The position numbers and the translations under genes were made by a program. Below, piece by piece: positions 9,239 through 17,523 of a DNA stretch of 64,000 nt. Numbering within the stretch: the stretch's first letter is position 1; the number at the start of each line of letters is the position of its first letter. Source of the stretch: Mycobacterium sp. Root265 (lineage in GTDB: Bacteria; Actinomycetota; Actinomycetes; Mycobacteriales; Mycobacteriaceae); the NCBI RefSeq assembly GCF_001428895.1, contig NZ_LMJA01000012.1, forward strand, positions 187,313 to 251,312, written 5' to 3'. Below the pieces are notes generated by a model. It had not been told where the DNA came from. It saw nothing but the letters and a program-made list of their open reading frames with translations, and did no database searches.

Positions 9239-10186
9239 ATGACCGCGGACGAGCAGCGAGCCGGCGTCGAGCTGACCAACCTGGACCAGCCGCTCGGCCC
9301 CGATGCCGGGGCCACCAAGCGCGACCTGGTCGACTACCTGGACGCGGTCGCCGACCGGATCCTGCCCGGGCTGGCGGGGCGGCCACTGACGGTGCTGCGG
9401 GTGCTGCGCGGGCGGGCGCCGTTCATGCAGAAGAACGTGCCCAAGTACACCCCGGACTGGGTGAAGACGGTGCCGATCTGGGCCGAGGCATCGCACCGCG
9501 AGATCCACTACGCGCTGTGCGATGACCGGCGCACCCTGCTGTGGCTGGCCAATCAGCGTGCCGTCGAATACCACCCGGCGCTCGGGCCGGCCGACAACAT
9601 CTACGCACCGACCCATCTGATCCTGGACCTCGACCCGCCCGACGCCGAGGACTTCGCCGCGGTGGTGGCGGTGGCCGAGTTGGTGCGCCAGGCGTTGGCC
9701 GACACCGGGCTGGCGGGCGCGGTGAAGACCAGTGGGTCGCGCGGGGTGCATATCTTCGTGCCCGTCGATGCTCCCGGCGATGACGTGGCGGCGGCGACCC
9801 GGGCGTTGGCGGCGCGCGCCGAGGCGCTCGATCCGCACATTGCGACAACGGCTTTCATCGTCGAGGACCGCGCAAACAAGGTGTTCGTGGACGCCACCCG
9901 CTCCGGCGGGGCGACAGTGGCGGCGGCGTACAGCCCACGGCTGCGTCCCGGTACACCGGTGTCGTTTCCGCTGTCCTGGTCGGAGCTTTCCGAGGTGCGG
10001 CCGTCGGATTTCACCGTGCACACCGCGCTGGACCGCCTGGGCGACCGCGATCCGTGGGCCGAGCAGATGCCGGCACCGCAGCGGCTGCCCGACGATCTGA
10101 TCGAACAGGGCCGCAGCATCCCGGTCGCCCGGGTCGCCGCCATGCACGAGGGCAAACGACGAGCCAAGGCGCGCCGCGAGAGCTGA
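9239..10186 (+). CDS. Stand-alone LigD-type primase-polymerase (PolD family)
   Basis: The 315-residue protein corresponds to the polymerase domain of the bacterial NHEJ ligase LigD, without ligase or nuclease domains. Motif I, HLILDLDPP, holds the metal-binding D130 and D132. SGSRGVHIFVPVD is motif II and NKVFVDATRSGG is motif III with the third aspartate. The N-terminus (FMQKNVPKYTPDWVKT) matches the family. Mycobacteria carry several such stand-alone PrimPols (PolD1, PolD2, Prim-PolC), which add ribonucleotides or deoxynucleotides during repair; which paralogue this is cannot be decided here. ATG 9239 is preferred over the longer frame because it fits the family start. Confidence 0.87.
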   Translation: MTADEQRAGVELTNLDQPLGPDAGATKRDLVDYLDAVADRILPGLAGRPLTVLRVLRGRAPFMQKNVPKYTPDWVKTVPIWAEASHREIHYALCDDRRTLLWLANQRAVEYHPALGPADNIYAPTHLILDLDPPDAEDFAAVVAVAELVRQALADTGLAGAVKTSGSRGVHIFVPVDAPGDDVAAATRALAARAEALDPHIATTAFIVEDRANKVFVDATRSGGATVAAAYSPRLRPGTPVSFPLSWSELSEVRPSDFTVHTALDRLGDRDPWAEQMPAPQRLPDDLIEQGRSIPVARVAAMHEGKRRAKARRES

Positions 10187-10252
10187 GCCGTTTCGCGCAC
10201 GCCCGGCGCGTTACCGCACTTCGTCATCCGAACGTCGTACCGTCGAAGCACT

Positions 10253-10786
10253 ATGGCGAACAACGGACCCGGCGACAACTACTCCGACGACGAACCCACC
10301 CAGTACGCCGCGAACTACAGCGACTACACCCAGCCGTACGAAACGGCCGACCCCTACGCCGCCGGCGGCGAACCACCCGAGCCGCCGCAGCCCTGGTACC
10401 GCAAACCCGCGGCGCTGGTGGTCATCGGCGCGATCGCGGCCCTGGTGCTGGTCGGCGCAATCTGGGGCATCATCAGCGCGCTGAGCGGTGATTCTTCGGA
10501 GTCCACCACCACGACGACGTCGTCGACCACCTCGTCGTCGGAGGCGGCGACCACGTCCGCGGTGGCGCCGGTGCCGACCGAGACGGTGACGGCCACCCCG
10601 GAGACCACCACGACCACCGAGCCGACGACCACGACAACGACCACCACCCCGTCGACGACAACGACCACCACCACGACCACGACGCCGAGCACCTCGGTGA
10701 GTACGAGCACCAGCACGGTCACCGAAACCCAGACCGAGACGCAGACCGTGACCCCAGAGGCGCCGCCGGCCGAGGGCGCGGGATAG
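10253..10786 (+). CDS. Single-pass membrane protein with long Thr-rich tail
   Basis: The 177-residue protein has an acidic, Tyr/Asp/Pro-rich cytoplasmic N-terminus (about residues 1-45, NYSDDEPTQYAANYSDY), one TM helix (about 50-75, AALVVIGAIAALVLVGAIWG), and a C-terminal tail from about residue 80 made almost wholly of Thr with Ser, Pro and Glu. The tail is probably exported and is a plausible O-mannosylation target, as for other Thr/Pro-rich mycobacterial surface proteins; that is inference. No enzymatic domain is visible. The stop is followed within 10 bases by a long dyad-symmetry element that could end transcription. Confidence 0.8.
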   Translation: MANNGPGDNYSDDEPTQYAANYSDYTQPYETADPYAAGGEPPEPPQPWYRKPAALVVIGAIAALVLVGAIWGIISALSGDSSESTTTTTSSTTSSSEAATTSAVAPVPTETVTATPETTTTTEPTTTTTTTTPSTTTTTTTTTTPSTSVSTSTSTVTETQTETQTVTPEAPPAEGAG

Positions 10787-10795
10787 TTCGCCGAA

Positions 10796-10844
10796 CGTCG
10801 ACGTGTTGTCGCTCCCGGGCGAGATCCTCGACGACAGGTCGACG
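10796..10844. repeat. Dyad repeat element, copy B
   Basis: Left arm CGTCGACGTGTTGTCG (10796-10811), a 16-base centre, and right arm TCGACGACAGGTCGACG (10828-10844). The arms pair with two mismatches. Arm sequence and 16-16-17 spacing are the same as in the element at 19881-19937, so the two belong to one repeat family. It lies in the 140-base gap between the Thr-rich protein gene and the small membrane protein gene. Confidence 0.7.
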
Positions 10845-10926
10845 TTGAGCGTCAGGAACTTCACGCTTGAGGTTCGGTTCGGTCACGAGCGGCGCCGGCC
10901 CGGACCTCCGGTGGTTGGATCGGGCG

Positions 10927-11187
10927 GTGGCAACTTTCGCGCTCGTCGTCGGGGTCGCCATCGTCGCCGCGATCGGTGGCTACCTGGTGGGCCGGCCGAG
11001 CCAACGGCGCTCACGACGGGTGTTCATCGCGGGCTTCCTGTGCGGCTCGGTCACCGGAACGGTGCTACGCGGTCGGCACCGACGACTGGCGCATCGGGCG
11101 ATGCGCCAGGTGCTTCCGCAGACGTTCTCAGATCCTCGGCGGCGCAGTCGCTCCCGGACCCACAAGATCGGCTTCGCTGTTCGATGA
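10927..11187 (+). CDS. Small membrane protein (86 aa), unknown function
   Basis: Starting at GTG 10927, the protein has one clear TM helix at its N-terminus (VATFALVVGVAIVAAIGGYL) and a second, weaker hydrophobic segment (VFIAGFLCGSVTGTVL), then a very basic tail (RGRHRRLAHRAMRQ). Third codon positions are strongly G/C over the first 60 codons, which supports real coding. Its last 60 bases overlap, on the opposite strand, the end of the gene at 11128-11721. I do not recognise the family. Confidence 0.55.
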   Translation: MATFALVVGVAIVAAIGGYLVGRPSQRRSRRVFIAGFLCGSVTGTVLRGRHRRLAHRAMRQVLPQTFSDPRRRSRSRTHKIGFAVR

Positions 11188-11721
11188 GGTGCGGCGCCAC
11201 CGCCCGTACAACGGCAACTCGCGCAACGACTCCCATGACCACCGTCGGGCCAGAAACCTGATGACCGTCCGCACGTAGCGGCTGGTCTCGGAGTACCACC
11301 GCCACTCGTAGAGGCTCCCGCCCGCCAATCGCTGTGCGAGCGCCTCGGATTCGACACCCTGCAGATAGGGCCGGACCCACGTCACCATCACCCAGGCCTG
11401 CCCGGCGTCGGGGAGCGAGAACATCCACTCGATCGGGGCGTCCCCGGCGGCCATGGTGTGCCTTGGAGCGGGCGGGGCAGGCCCGTCCGCTCCGAACAGG
11501 TGGACCGTGACGTTGTGGAAGACGCCGGGGCCGCCCACCTCGAAACGCACCCGGTAGTGGTCGCCGTCGCGGGTCGCCGAGAACGCCACCAACCCGCCGA
11601 CGGCGACGTAGCGGGAGAACACCAGCGCGCTGCCGATCATGAGGATTCGGCGTGCCGCGAGCAGCACCGTGAATGTCGCAACGGTCAGCGCGACGACGCT
11701 CCACATGAGATCCACGTGCAC
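11128..11721 (-). CDS. Putative membrane-anchored protein, unknown function
   Basis: The 197-residue protein begins with one or two hydrophobic segments (LMWSVVALTVATFTVLLAARRILMIGSALVFS, about residues 5-36). It continues with a beta-rich domain (DHYRVRFEVGGPGVFHNVTVHLFGADG, then MFSLPDAGQAWVMVTWVRPYLQG) and an aromatic/basic C-terminus (LYEWRWYSETSRYVRTVIRFLARRW). The start could be GTG 11721 or ATG 11706. The domain is not one I can name. It converges with and overlaps the small membrane protein gene. Confidence 0.6.
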   Translation of the reverse strand: MHVDLMWSVVALTVATFTVLLAARRILMIGSALVFSRYVAVGGLVAFSATRDGDHYRVRFEVGGPGVFHNVTVHLFGADGPAPPAPRHTMAAGDAPIEWMFSLPDAGQAWVMVTWVRPYLQGVESEALAQRLAGGSLYEWRWYSETSRYVRTVIRFLARRWSWESLRELPLYGRWRRTSSNSEADLVGPGATAPPRI

Positions 11722-11743
11722 AGCGTGTCAGAACAAGAGGCGA

Positions 11744-12652
11744 TTACCGGGCAGAGCCGATGAACTCGACGCCGGCGTTGATCGCGGCGCGGTGCCGCAG
11801 GATCCGGTAGTGCGCCAACCGGCCCAACCCGCGGGTGGTCACCAACTCCGCACCCGGCCAGGAGCCGATGAATTCCGCACTGAAGCGATAGGGCGCGTCG
11901 GGGTCGTCGGGGTCGTGGATGACCAGCAGCGGTGTCGGGGACTCGAGTTTGGCCCCGATGAAACCGAGATCGGTTTCGTGGAGCGGCATCTCGATGCGCT
12001 GGGCGAGTCGACGATGCAGGCCGTCGCGAACCCGCGGCCCGAACCCATGTCGCTCGGCGAACATGTCGAGGTAGAAATCGAAGTCACCCATCGGCGCCAG
12101 AAAGACCAGGCGCTCGATCTCGGCGCCGTCGGTCAGCGCCAGCGCGGCGGCTTTGGCGCCCAAAGAGTGCGCGACGATGGCGCGGGCCGGGCCGTGGGTG
12201 CGGATGAATGCGCTGACGGCTTCGGCGCATTCGACCAGATGGGTGCGTCCCGCCGCGAGCACACCGGCGTCGGAGTCGTTGTGCGCAGGCAGGTCGAACG
12301 CGATGACGCGGTGCCCGGCAGCGACGAGCGGTTTGACGAAGACGCCCAGGTGCGCGCGGCAACCGCCCCAGCCGTGCACCAGGTACACCACCGGTCCCTG
12401 CCCCCAGGCCTCCCCCGCGACCCGGTGGCCGGACCAGTACGCCTCGACGGGCTCGCTCGGCGGAACCCCCGGCGGCATGCGCAGACTGGCGTCCACCACC
12501 GGCGGAGTGCACCACAGCTCGGTGGCCCAGCGGGCGCCGATGGCGGGAGCGAATCGTTCCAGCAGGCCGAGCGCCTTGCGAATGCGGGGGTGGACGGGTG
12601 GCTCGATTCCGGAGCCGGACTCACTGTCGGATTGCGCGCTGTCGCCGACCAT
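11744..12652 (-). CDS. Alpha/beta-hydrolase
   Basis: The 302-residue protein (ATG 12652; a GTG lies one codon upstream) has the alpha/beta-hydrolase core. YLVHGWGGCRAHLG is the oxyanion-hole HG motif near residue 90, AHSLGAKAA holds the nucleophilic serine in a degenerate G/A-x-S-x-G elbow, LLVIHDPDDPDAPY supplies the acid, and a late GLGRLAHYRIL holds the histidine. An N-terminal extension of about 80 residues precedes the core. The family includes esterases and lipases; no substrate can be inferred. The SDR gene 51 bases upstream runs in the same direction, so they may be cotranscribed. Confidence 0.85.
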   Translation of the reverse strand: MVGDSAQSDSESGSGIEPPVHPRIRKALGLLERFAPAIGARWATELWCTPPVVDASLRMPPGVPPSEPVEAYWSGHRVAGEAWGQGPVVYLVHGWGGCRAHLGVFVKPLVAAGHRVIAFDLPAHNDSDAGVLAAGRTHLVECAEAVSAFIRTHGPARAIVAHSLGAKAAALALTDGAEIERLVFLAPMGDFDFYLDMFAERHGFGPRVRDGLHRRLAQRIEMPLHETDLGFIGAKLESPTPLLVIHDPDDPDAPYRFSAEFIGSWPGAELVTTRGLGRLAHYRILRHRAAINAGVEFIGSAR

Positions 12653-12703
12653 CACGTGTTCCCTCGCCCCATGGCGCCGATCCTATTGGGGCGTTGCTGC
12701 TCG

Positions 12704-13474
12704 CTACTGCGCGAGGTAGCCCCCGTCGACCGGCAGCACCGCACCGGTGATGAAGGACGCGTCATCGGAGGCCAGGAAGACGATGGCCTTGGCGACCTCG
12801 GCCGGTTCGCCGAGGCGGCCCATGGGGTGCATGCGCTCGATGGACTCCAGATACTCCGCGCCACCCGGCTGGTCCGGAATCCGCTTGACCGCGTCGGTTC
12901 GGATCGTGCCGGGGGCCACGGCGTTCACTCTGATCCCCCGGTCAGCCCACTCGACCGCCAGGTGCTTGGTCAAACCGGTGGCGACGAACTTGGCGGGCCC
13001 GTACGCCGCCTGCCGTTTCTGCCCGGCCAGCCCGGAGATCGAGGACAGGCAGACGATGGACCCACCACCGGTCGTCAGCATCGCCTCAATGGCGAACTTG
13101 CAGGTGAGGAACATGCCGCGCCCGTCGACTGCCATCACCTCGTCCCACGCGGCGACGGTCACCTCGGAGGCGTCCCCGAGCGGGATGATCCCGGCGTTGG
13201 CGACGAGCACGTCGAGTCGACCGAACCGTCCGGCCGCCTCGATCATCCGCCGGGCGTCGTCCTCCACCGAGACGTCGCCGATGACCGTCTCGACCTCGGC
13301 TCCCGCCTCCCGCAGTTCGTCGGCCAGTGCCATCAGCGGCTCGCTCTGAATGTCGGTCACCACCAAGCGCGCGCCCTCGTGGGCGAAGAGCACGGCGGTC
13401 GCCCGCCCGATCCCGAATGCGGCCCCGGTGATCACCGCGGACTTTGCGAGCAGACGTCCTGGTCCCTGGGTCAC
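12704..13474 (-). CDS. Short-chain dehydrogenase/reductase
   Basis: The 256-residue classical SDR has the cofactor motif TGAAFGIG near residue 17, DVSVEDD, NAG at about residue 94, catalytic serine in VCLSSISG, and AAYGPAKF with the YxxxK pair. The C-terminus ITGAVLPVDGGYLAQ is standard for the family. Asp after beta-2 (VVTDIQS) suggests NAD(H) preference. The start is GTG 13474. Substrate unknown. It probably leads an operon with the downstream alpha/beta-hydrolase. Confidence 0.9.
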   Translation of the reverse strand: MTQGPGRLLAKSAVITGAAFGIGRATAVLFAHEGARLVVTDIQSEPLMALADELREAGAEVETVIGDVSVEDDARRMIEAAGRFGRLDVLVANAGIIPLGDASEVTVAAWDEVMAVDGRGMFLTCKFAIEAMLTTGGGSIVCLSSISGLAGQKRQAAYGPAKFVATGLTKHLAVEWADRGIRVNAVAPGTIRTDAVKRIPDQPGGAEYLESIERMHPMGRLGEPAEVAKAIVFLASDDASFITGAVLPVDGGYLAQ

Positions 13475-13565
13475 GGCGTCATCGTGTCACCCCTGTTCGA
13501 CGGCGTCGCCACTTTGGTGATCGCGGTAGTCGATGAGATCTGCCTGCCGGCGCAGTCTGATCTGC

Positions 13566-14132
13566 ATGGGCACACTCATCTATGGCTTCACCGTGTCGGT
13601 GGACGGCTACATCGCCGACGCACAGGGCAGCATCGACTGGTCCGACCCGAGCGAAGAGCTGCATCAGTACTGGAACGACTTCGAACGCGAGACCGCGTGC
13701 GCGTTCTACGGGCGGCGGCTCTACGACCTGATGTCCGCGTACTGGCCGACCGCCGACGAGGGCCCGGACGCCACCCCGATGATCGTCGACTTCGCGCAGA
13801 TCTGGCGAGATATGCCCAAGGTGGTGTTCTCCAGCACGCTGGAGTCTGTCGACTGGAACTCGCGTCTGGAACGCGGCGACCCGGTCGAGGTGGTGAGGAG
13901 GCTCAAGGCCGAAACCGACGGCCAGCTGGAGGTGGCCGGCGCCACGCTGGCCGCACCCATCGTGCAAGCGGGACTGGTCGATGAGTTCCGGCTGGTGGTC
14001 GCGCCCACCGCCGTGGGTGGCGGCACCCCGTTCTTCCCGACGCTGCCGTCGTGGATCTCTCTGCAGCTGCTGGAGAATCGCACGTTCCCGAACGGCACGG
14101 TCCTGCTGCGTTACGCGGCGAAAAACGACTGA
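13566..14132 (+). CDS. Dihydrofolate-reductase-like (RibD C-terminal domain) protein
   Basis: The 188-residue protein begins LIYGFTVSVDGYIADAQG, the signature start of the RibD C-terminal/DHFR-like family. It continues with FYGRRLYDLMSAYWP, KVVFSSTLES, EVAGATLAAPIVQAGLVDEFRLVVAPTAVGGGTPFFP and a closing LRYAAK. These proteins bind NAD(P)H, but most members have no known substrate. The start was placed at ATG 13566 because upstream codons do not match the family. The RND transporter follows after about 58 bases and may share its transcript. Confidence 0.85.
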   Translation: MGTLIYGFTVSVDGYIADAQGSIDWSDPSEELHQYWNDFERETACAFYGRRLYDLMSAYWPTADEGPDATPMIVDFAQIWRDMPKVVFSSTLESVDWNSRLERGDPVEVVRRLKAETDGQLEVAGATLAAPIVQAGLVDEFRLVVAPTAVGGGTPFFPTLPSWISLQLLENRTFPNGTVLLRYAAKND

Positions 14133-14190
14133 TCGCGGTGACACAGCAAACCACGCTGCCCATCAAGGTCATCCCGTAACGTCGCACAGC

Positions 14191-16389
14191 GTGCTTTCGA
14201 AGCTGGCCCGCGTGGTCATCGCAGCCCCCAGACGAGTACTGCTCGTCGTCGGGCTCCTGACCATCCTCGCCGGCGTGTTCGGCGCCACCGTGACCGAACA
14301 TCTCGGTTCCGCCGGGTTCCAGGACCCGGGCTCGGAATCCGCCCGCGGGACGAAGGTGCTGACCGAGACGTTCGGTCAGGGCGACATGGACGTCACCTTC
14401 GTAGTGCGAGGTACGGGCGCCGTGCTCGACCGGGCGACCGCAGACGCGGGCCGCAGGCTTGTCGATGAGATCCGTGCTGCCCCCAACGTCAACGGAGTCG
14501 TCTCCCCCTGGGACGGCTCCCCCGCCGGTCGCAGCCTGATCAGTGCCGACGGCCGAACCGCGGTGGTGATCGCGCAGATCTCCGGCGGCGAGAACGACGC
14601 ACCCACACACGGCAAGGAGGTCGCCGACCTCGTCACCGGTGAGCGTGACGGGCTCACCGTGCTGGCCGGCGGCACCGCGATCGTCTCCGCGGAGATCAAC
14701 GAGCAGTCCGAAAAGGACCTGCTCATCGCCGAAGCCATCGCGCTGCCGCTGTCGCTCATCGTCCTCATCTGGGTGTTCGGCGGTGTGTTCGCCGCGCTGC
14801 TGCCGCTCGTCGTGGGGGGCATGGCCATCGTCGGTACGCTCGGGATGCTGCGAGGGATAACCCTTTTCGCCGATGTTTCGATCTTCGCGCTCGACCTCAC
14901 CACCGCCATGGGGCTGGCTCTCGCAATCGATTACACCCTGCTGCTCATCAGCCGCTACCGCGAGGAATACCAACGCGTCGGCGATCGCGATGAGGCGCTG
15001 CGCCTGGCGATGGCGAAAGCCGGTCGCACCATACTGTTCTCGGCATGCACGGTGTTCCTCGCCGTCGGCGCGCTCGCGGTGTTCCCGATGTACTTCCTGC
15101 GGTCCATGGCGTACGCGGGCTGCGGAGTGGTGGCGCTGGCCGGTCTGTACGCCGTCATCGTGGCGCCGGCGGTGATCACACTGCTGGGCGACCGGATCGA
15201 AAAGTTCAACATCCGCACGAAGTTCGGGCGCGACACCACCCAACCGGACATCACCCAGAGCGTGCTCTACCGGACCACCACATTCGTCACCCGCCACGCG
15301 GTCCCGTGCGCGCTCGCGGTGATCGCGCTGCTGCTGATGCTCGGCGCCCCATTCCTCAATGCACGCTTCGGACTCCCCGATGATCGGGTGCTACCGACCA
15401 GTGCGCAGTCGCGGCAGGTGGGCGACACGTTGCGTGCCGAGTTCCCCGGCAACGCCGCGGCGGCCACCTCGATCGTCATCCCCGATGCGCAGAGTCTGAC
15501 CGAGGACGACATCGCCGACTACGCCGCCGCGCTGTCGAACGTTCCCGGTGCGCTCGCCGTGTCCGCGCCCAACGGCTCCTACGTCGACGGCCGCGGCGCC
15601 GGACCACCCCTGCTGCCGACCGCGGCGAAGGACGGAAGCCTGTGGCTCTCAGTCGCGATCGAGCACCCGTCATCGGACTCGCTGTCGCGGGAAGAGCTCG
15701 ACCGGCTGCGCGCGGTCCCCGTGCCGCAGAGTGCCGAGGCGCTGTTCACCGGCGCCAACGAACTCAACCAGGATTCGGTGGACGAGATCGTCCGGCTCCT
15801 GCCCGTGGTGCTCCTGCTCATAGCGGCCACCACGTTCGTGCTGATCTTTCTGCTCACGGGCAGCCTGCTGCTACCGGTAAAGGCGTTGGTACTCAACACG
15901 TTGTCGCTGTCGGCGACACTCGGTGCGTTGGTGTGGGTGTTCCAGGAGGGACACCTGGGCGGTCTGGGCTGCACACCGACCGGAACGCTGGTCGCCGATG
16001 TGCTGGTCTTCCTGTTCGCGACGGCGTTCGGTTTGTCGATGGACTACGAGGTGTTCCTGCTGTCCCGGATCCGGGAGCACTGGCTCGCGTCGGCCCAGCG
16101 CAAGGAGGACAACGACGAGGCGGTGGCACTCGGCATCGCCGGTGCGGGCCGGGTCATCACCGCGGCCGCAGTGCTGATGGTGATCGTCTTCGCGGCGCTG
16201 TCCAGCGGCGACGTCGCCTTCATGCGGATGATCGGAGTCGGCCTGGCGCTCGCCGTCGTGGTCGACGCGACGTTGGTGCGCATGGTGTTGGTACCCGCCG
16301 TCATGAAGCTTGCGGGACGCTGGAACTGGTGGGCTCCGGCGCCACTGGCCAAGCTGCACGCCAAGGTGGGGTTCAGCGAGTCAGGTTGA
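14191..16389 (+). CDS. RND/MmpL-family transporter, short form
   Basis: Starting at GTG 14191 the protein has 732 residues, shorter than the MmpL4/5 type because both periplasmic domains are compact, as in MmpL3/MmpL11-like members. Motifs include AMGLALAIDYTLLLISRYREE in the first half and TAFGLSMDYEVFLLSRIREHW in the second, each with the Asp-Tyr pair of the proton relay. TM bundles lie around residues 15-35, 175-345, 375-395 and 525-700. It ends with WNWWAPAPLAKLH. No accessory gene is adjacent. It converges on, and overlaps by 17 bases, the last gene of the alpha-oxoamine synthase operon. Confidence 0.92.
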   Translation: MLSKLARVVIAAPRRVLLVVGLLTILAGVFGATVTEHLGSAGFQDPGSESARGTKVLTETFGQGDMDVTFVVRGTGAVLDRATADAGRRLVDEIRAAPNVNGVVSPWDGSPAGRSLISADGRTAVVIAQISGGENDAPTHGKEVADLVTGERDGLTVLAGGTAIVSAEINEQSEKDLLIAEAIALPLSLIVLIWVFGGVFAALLPLVVGGMAIVGTLGMLRGITLFADVSIFALDLTTAMGLALAIDYTLLLISRYREEYQRVGDRDEALRLAMAKAGRTILFSACTVFLAVGALAVFPMYFLRSMAYAGCGVVALAGLYAVIVAPAVITLLGDRIEKFNIRTKFGRDTTQPDITQSVLYRTTTFVTRHAVPCALAVIALLLMLGAPFLNARFGLPDDRVLPTSAQSRQVGDTLRAEFPGNAAAATSIVIPDAQSLTEDDIADYAAALSNVPGALAVSAPNGSYVDGRGAGPPLLPTAAKDGSLWLSVAIEHPSSDSLSREELDRLRAVPVPQSAEALFTGANELNQDSVDEIVRLLPVVLLLIAATTFVLIFLLTGSLLLPVKALVLNTLSLSATLGALVWVFQEGHLGGLGCTPTGTLVADVLVFLFATAFGLSMDYEVFLLSRIREHWLASAQRKEDNDEAVALGIAGAGRVITAAAVLMVIVFAALSSGDVAFMRMIGVGLALAVVVDATLVRMVLVPAVMKLAGRWNWWAPAPLAKLHAKVGFSESG

Positions 16390-17506
16390 TCTCCCCGGCC
16401 AGCTCGTGGTCGAGCAGGAAAGTACCGGCTTCGCGCAGGTTCGGCGGGTGGAACGAATACGCCGAGATACACGAGGCCAGATAGGCGATCTCGGGGTCGG
16501 TGGCGAAGGCCACCCCGCCCACCTTCGCCACCATTCGGGCCACGGCCGACTGCAGGTGGTCGCGGAATCCCAGCCGAATCCACAGCAGATCGGCGAAGAG
16601 GTCGTCACTGCGATCACCGGTGTCGTAACGCTCGGCGATCATCCGCAATGCGCGCCACACCCCCTCGACGGGCGAGAACAATTCGACGAAGTCTGCGGGG
16701 GTGAAGTCCTCGCGGTCGGCGAGTTTGAGCGCGAGTCGGGTCGCGGCGCCGACGTAGCCGGCCGTGATGATCAACCCGAACAGGACGTAGCCAGACTTCT
16801 CGTTGCGGCCGTCGGGATCCTCGACGTCGCTGACCATCATCAACTCGTTGGGCACGAAGACGTCTTCGAAGACCACCGCGTGGGTCTGCGCGCCGGACAG
16901 CGGTGCACTGGTCCACAGCGGGGTGACGCTGAGCCCTGGGCTGCCGTTGAAAATCACCGTGATGGCCCGCTGTTTGGTGTCATCGAGCAGCACGCTGGCC
17001 ATCACGCAGTCCATGCTGTCGGCCAGACTGCAGGGTTTCTTGCTCCCGGTGAGGGTGTAACCGCCGTCGGCCGGGGTGGCCTCCATCGTCGGGCGGAAGA
17101 CGCTGCCGTCGATCTTGCCCTCGGAAAAGCCGGAGGCGAAGACGGTGCGATTCTCGATGAGCGACTTGATCAGCCCGACGGTCTCCTCGTCGGTCGATTC
17201 TGCGAAGTCGGCCAGCCCAGCGACCGAGAGGTAATGCATGGTGGTCGCCGCGGCGAGCGACGGACTGAGGTAGCCGACACCGCGTTGCAGCTCAAGGGTT
17301 TCCACACAGGTTGCCCCCAGCCCGCCGAGTTCCTTCGGCGCGGTCAGCCGTGGCCCGTTGTGCTCCTTCCACAGTGCGACGACGTTCGTCGCGGGATTTT
17401 CGGCAACCATCAGTCCGAGTTCGTGCAACTTGTCGGCGAGTTCGGGGAGGTGGCGACGGACGGCCGCCACGTGCGACAGCCTCGATTCCAGTCCGGTGCG
17501 GTCCAT
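16373..17506 (-). CDS. Acyl-CoA-dehydrogenase-like flavoprotein, third gene of the oxoamine-synthase operon
   Basis: The 377-residue protein starts at ATG 17506 (MDRTGLESRLSHVAAVRRH). It has the acyl-CoA dehydrogenase fold: an N-terminal helical domain (GLMVAENPATNVVALWKEHNGPRLTAPKELGGLGAT), a beta-domain with GGYTLTGSKKPCSLADSMDCVMA and VVFEDVFVPNELMM, then a C-terminal helical bundle. The usual catalytic EG motif near the C-terminus is not obvious, so desaturase activity is uncertain; a hydroxylase or ligand-binding role is possible. The open frame continues upstream through the SDR gene, but codon use and motifs place the start here. It is 17 bases downstream of the SDR. Confidence 0.8.
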   Translation of the reverse strand: MDRTGLESRLSHVAAVRRHLPELADKLHELGLMVAENPATNVVALWKEHNGPRLTAPKELGGLGATCVETLELQRGVGYLSPSLAAATTMHYLSVAGLADFAESTDEETVGLIKSLIENRTVFASGFSEGKIDGSVFRPTMEATPADGGYTLTGSKKPCSLADSMDCVMASVLLDDTKQRAITVIFNGSPGLSVTPLWTSAPLSGAQTHAVVFEDVFVPNELMMVSDVEDPDGRNEKSGYVLFGLIITAGYVGAATRLALKLADREDFTPADFVELFSPVEGVWRALRMIAERYDTGDRSDDLFADLLWIRLGFRDHLQSAVARMVAKVGGVAFATDPEIAYLASCISAYSFHPPNLREAGTFLLDHELAGEINLTR

Positions 17507-17523
17507 CGGAAGTCCTTCCTGGT

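Noticed and set aside
10500-10720. Tandem DNA repeat in the ACC/ACG-rich tract
   Set aside because: It is the low-complexity coding sequence for the Thr-rich tail, not an independent repeat or a CRISPR array.
10867-10926. Longer N-terminus for the small membrane protein starting at TTG 10867
   Set aside because: TTG start without a ribosome-binding site, and the added residues break the clear N-terminal TM helix pattern; GTG 10927 is preferred.
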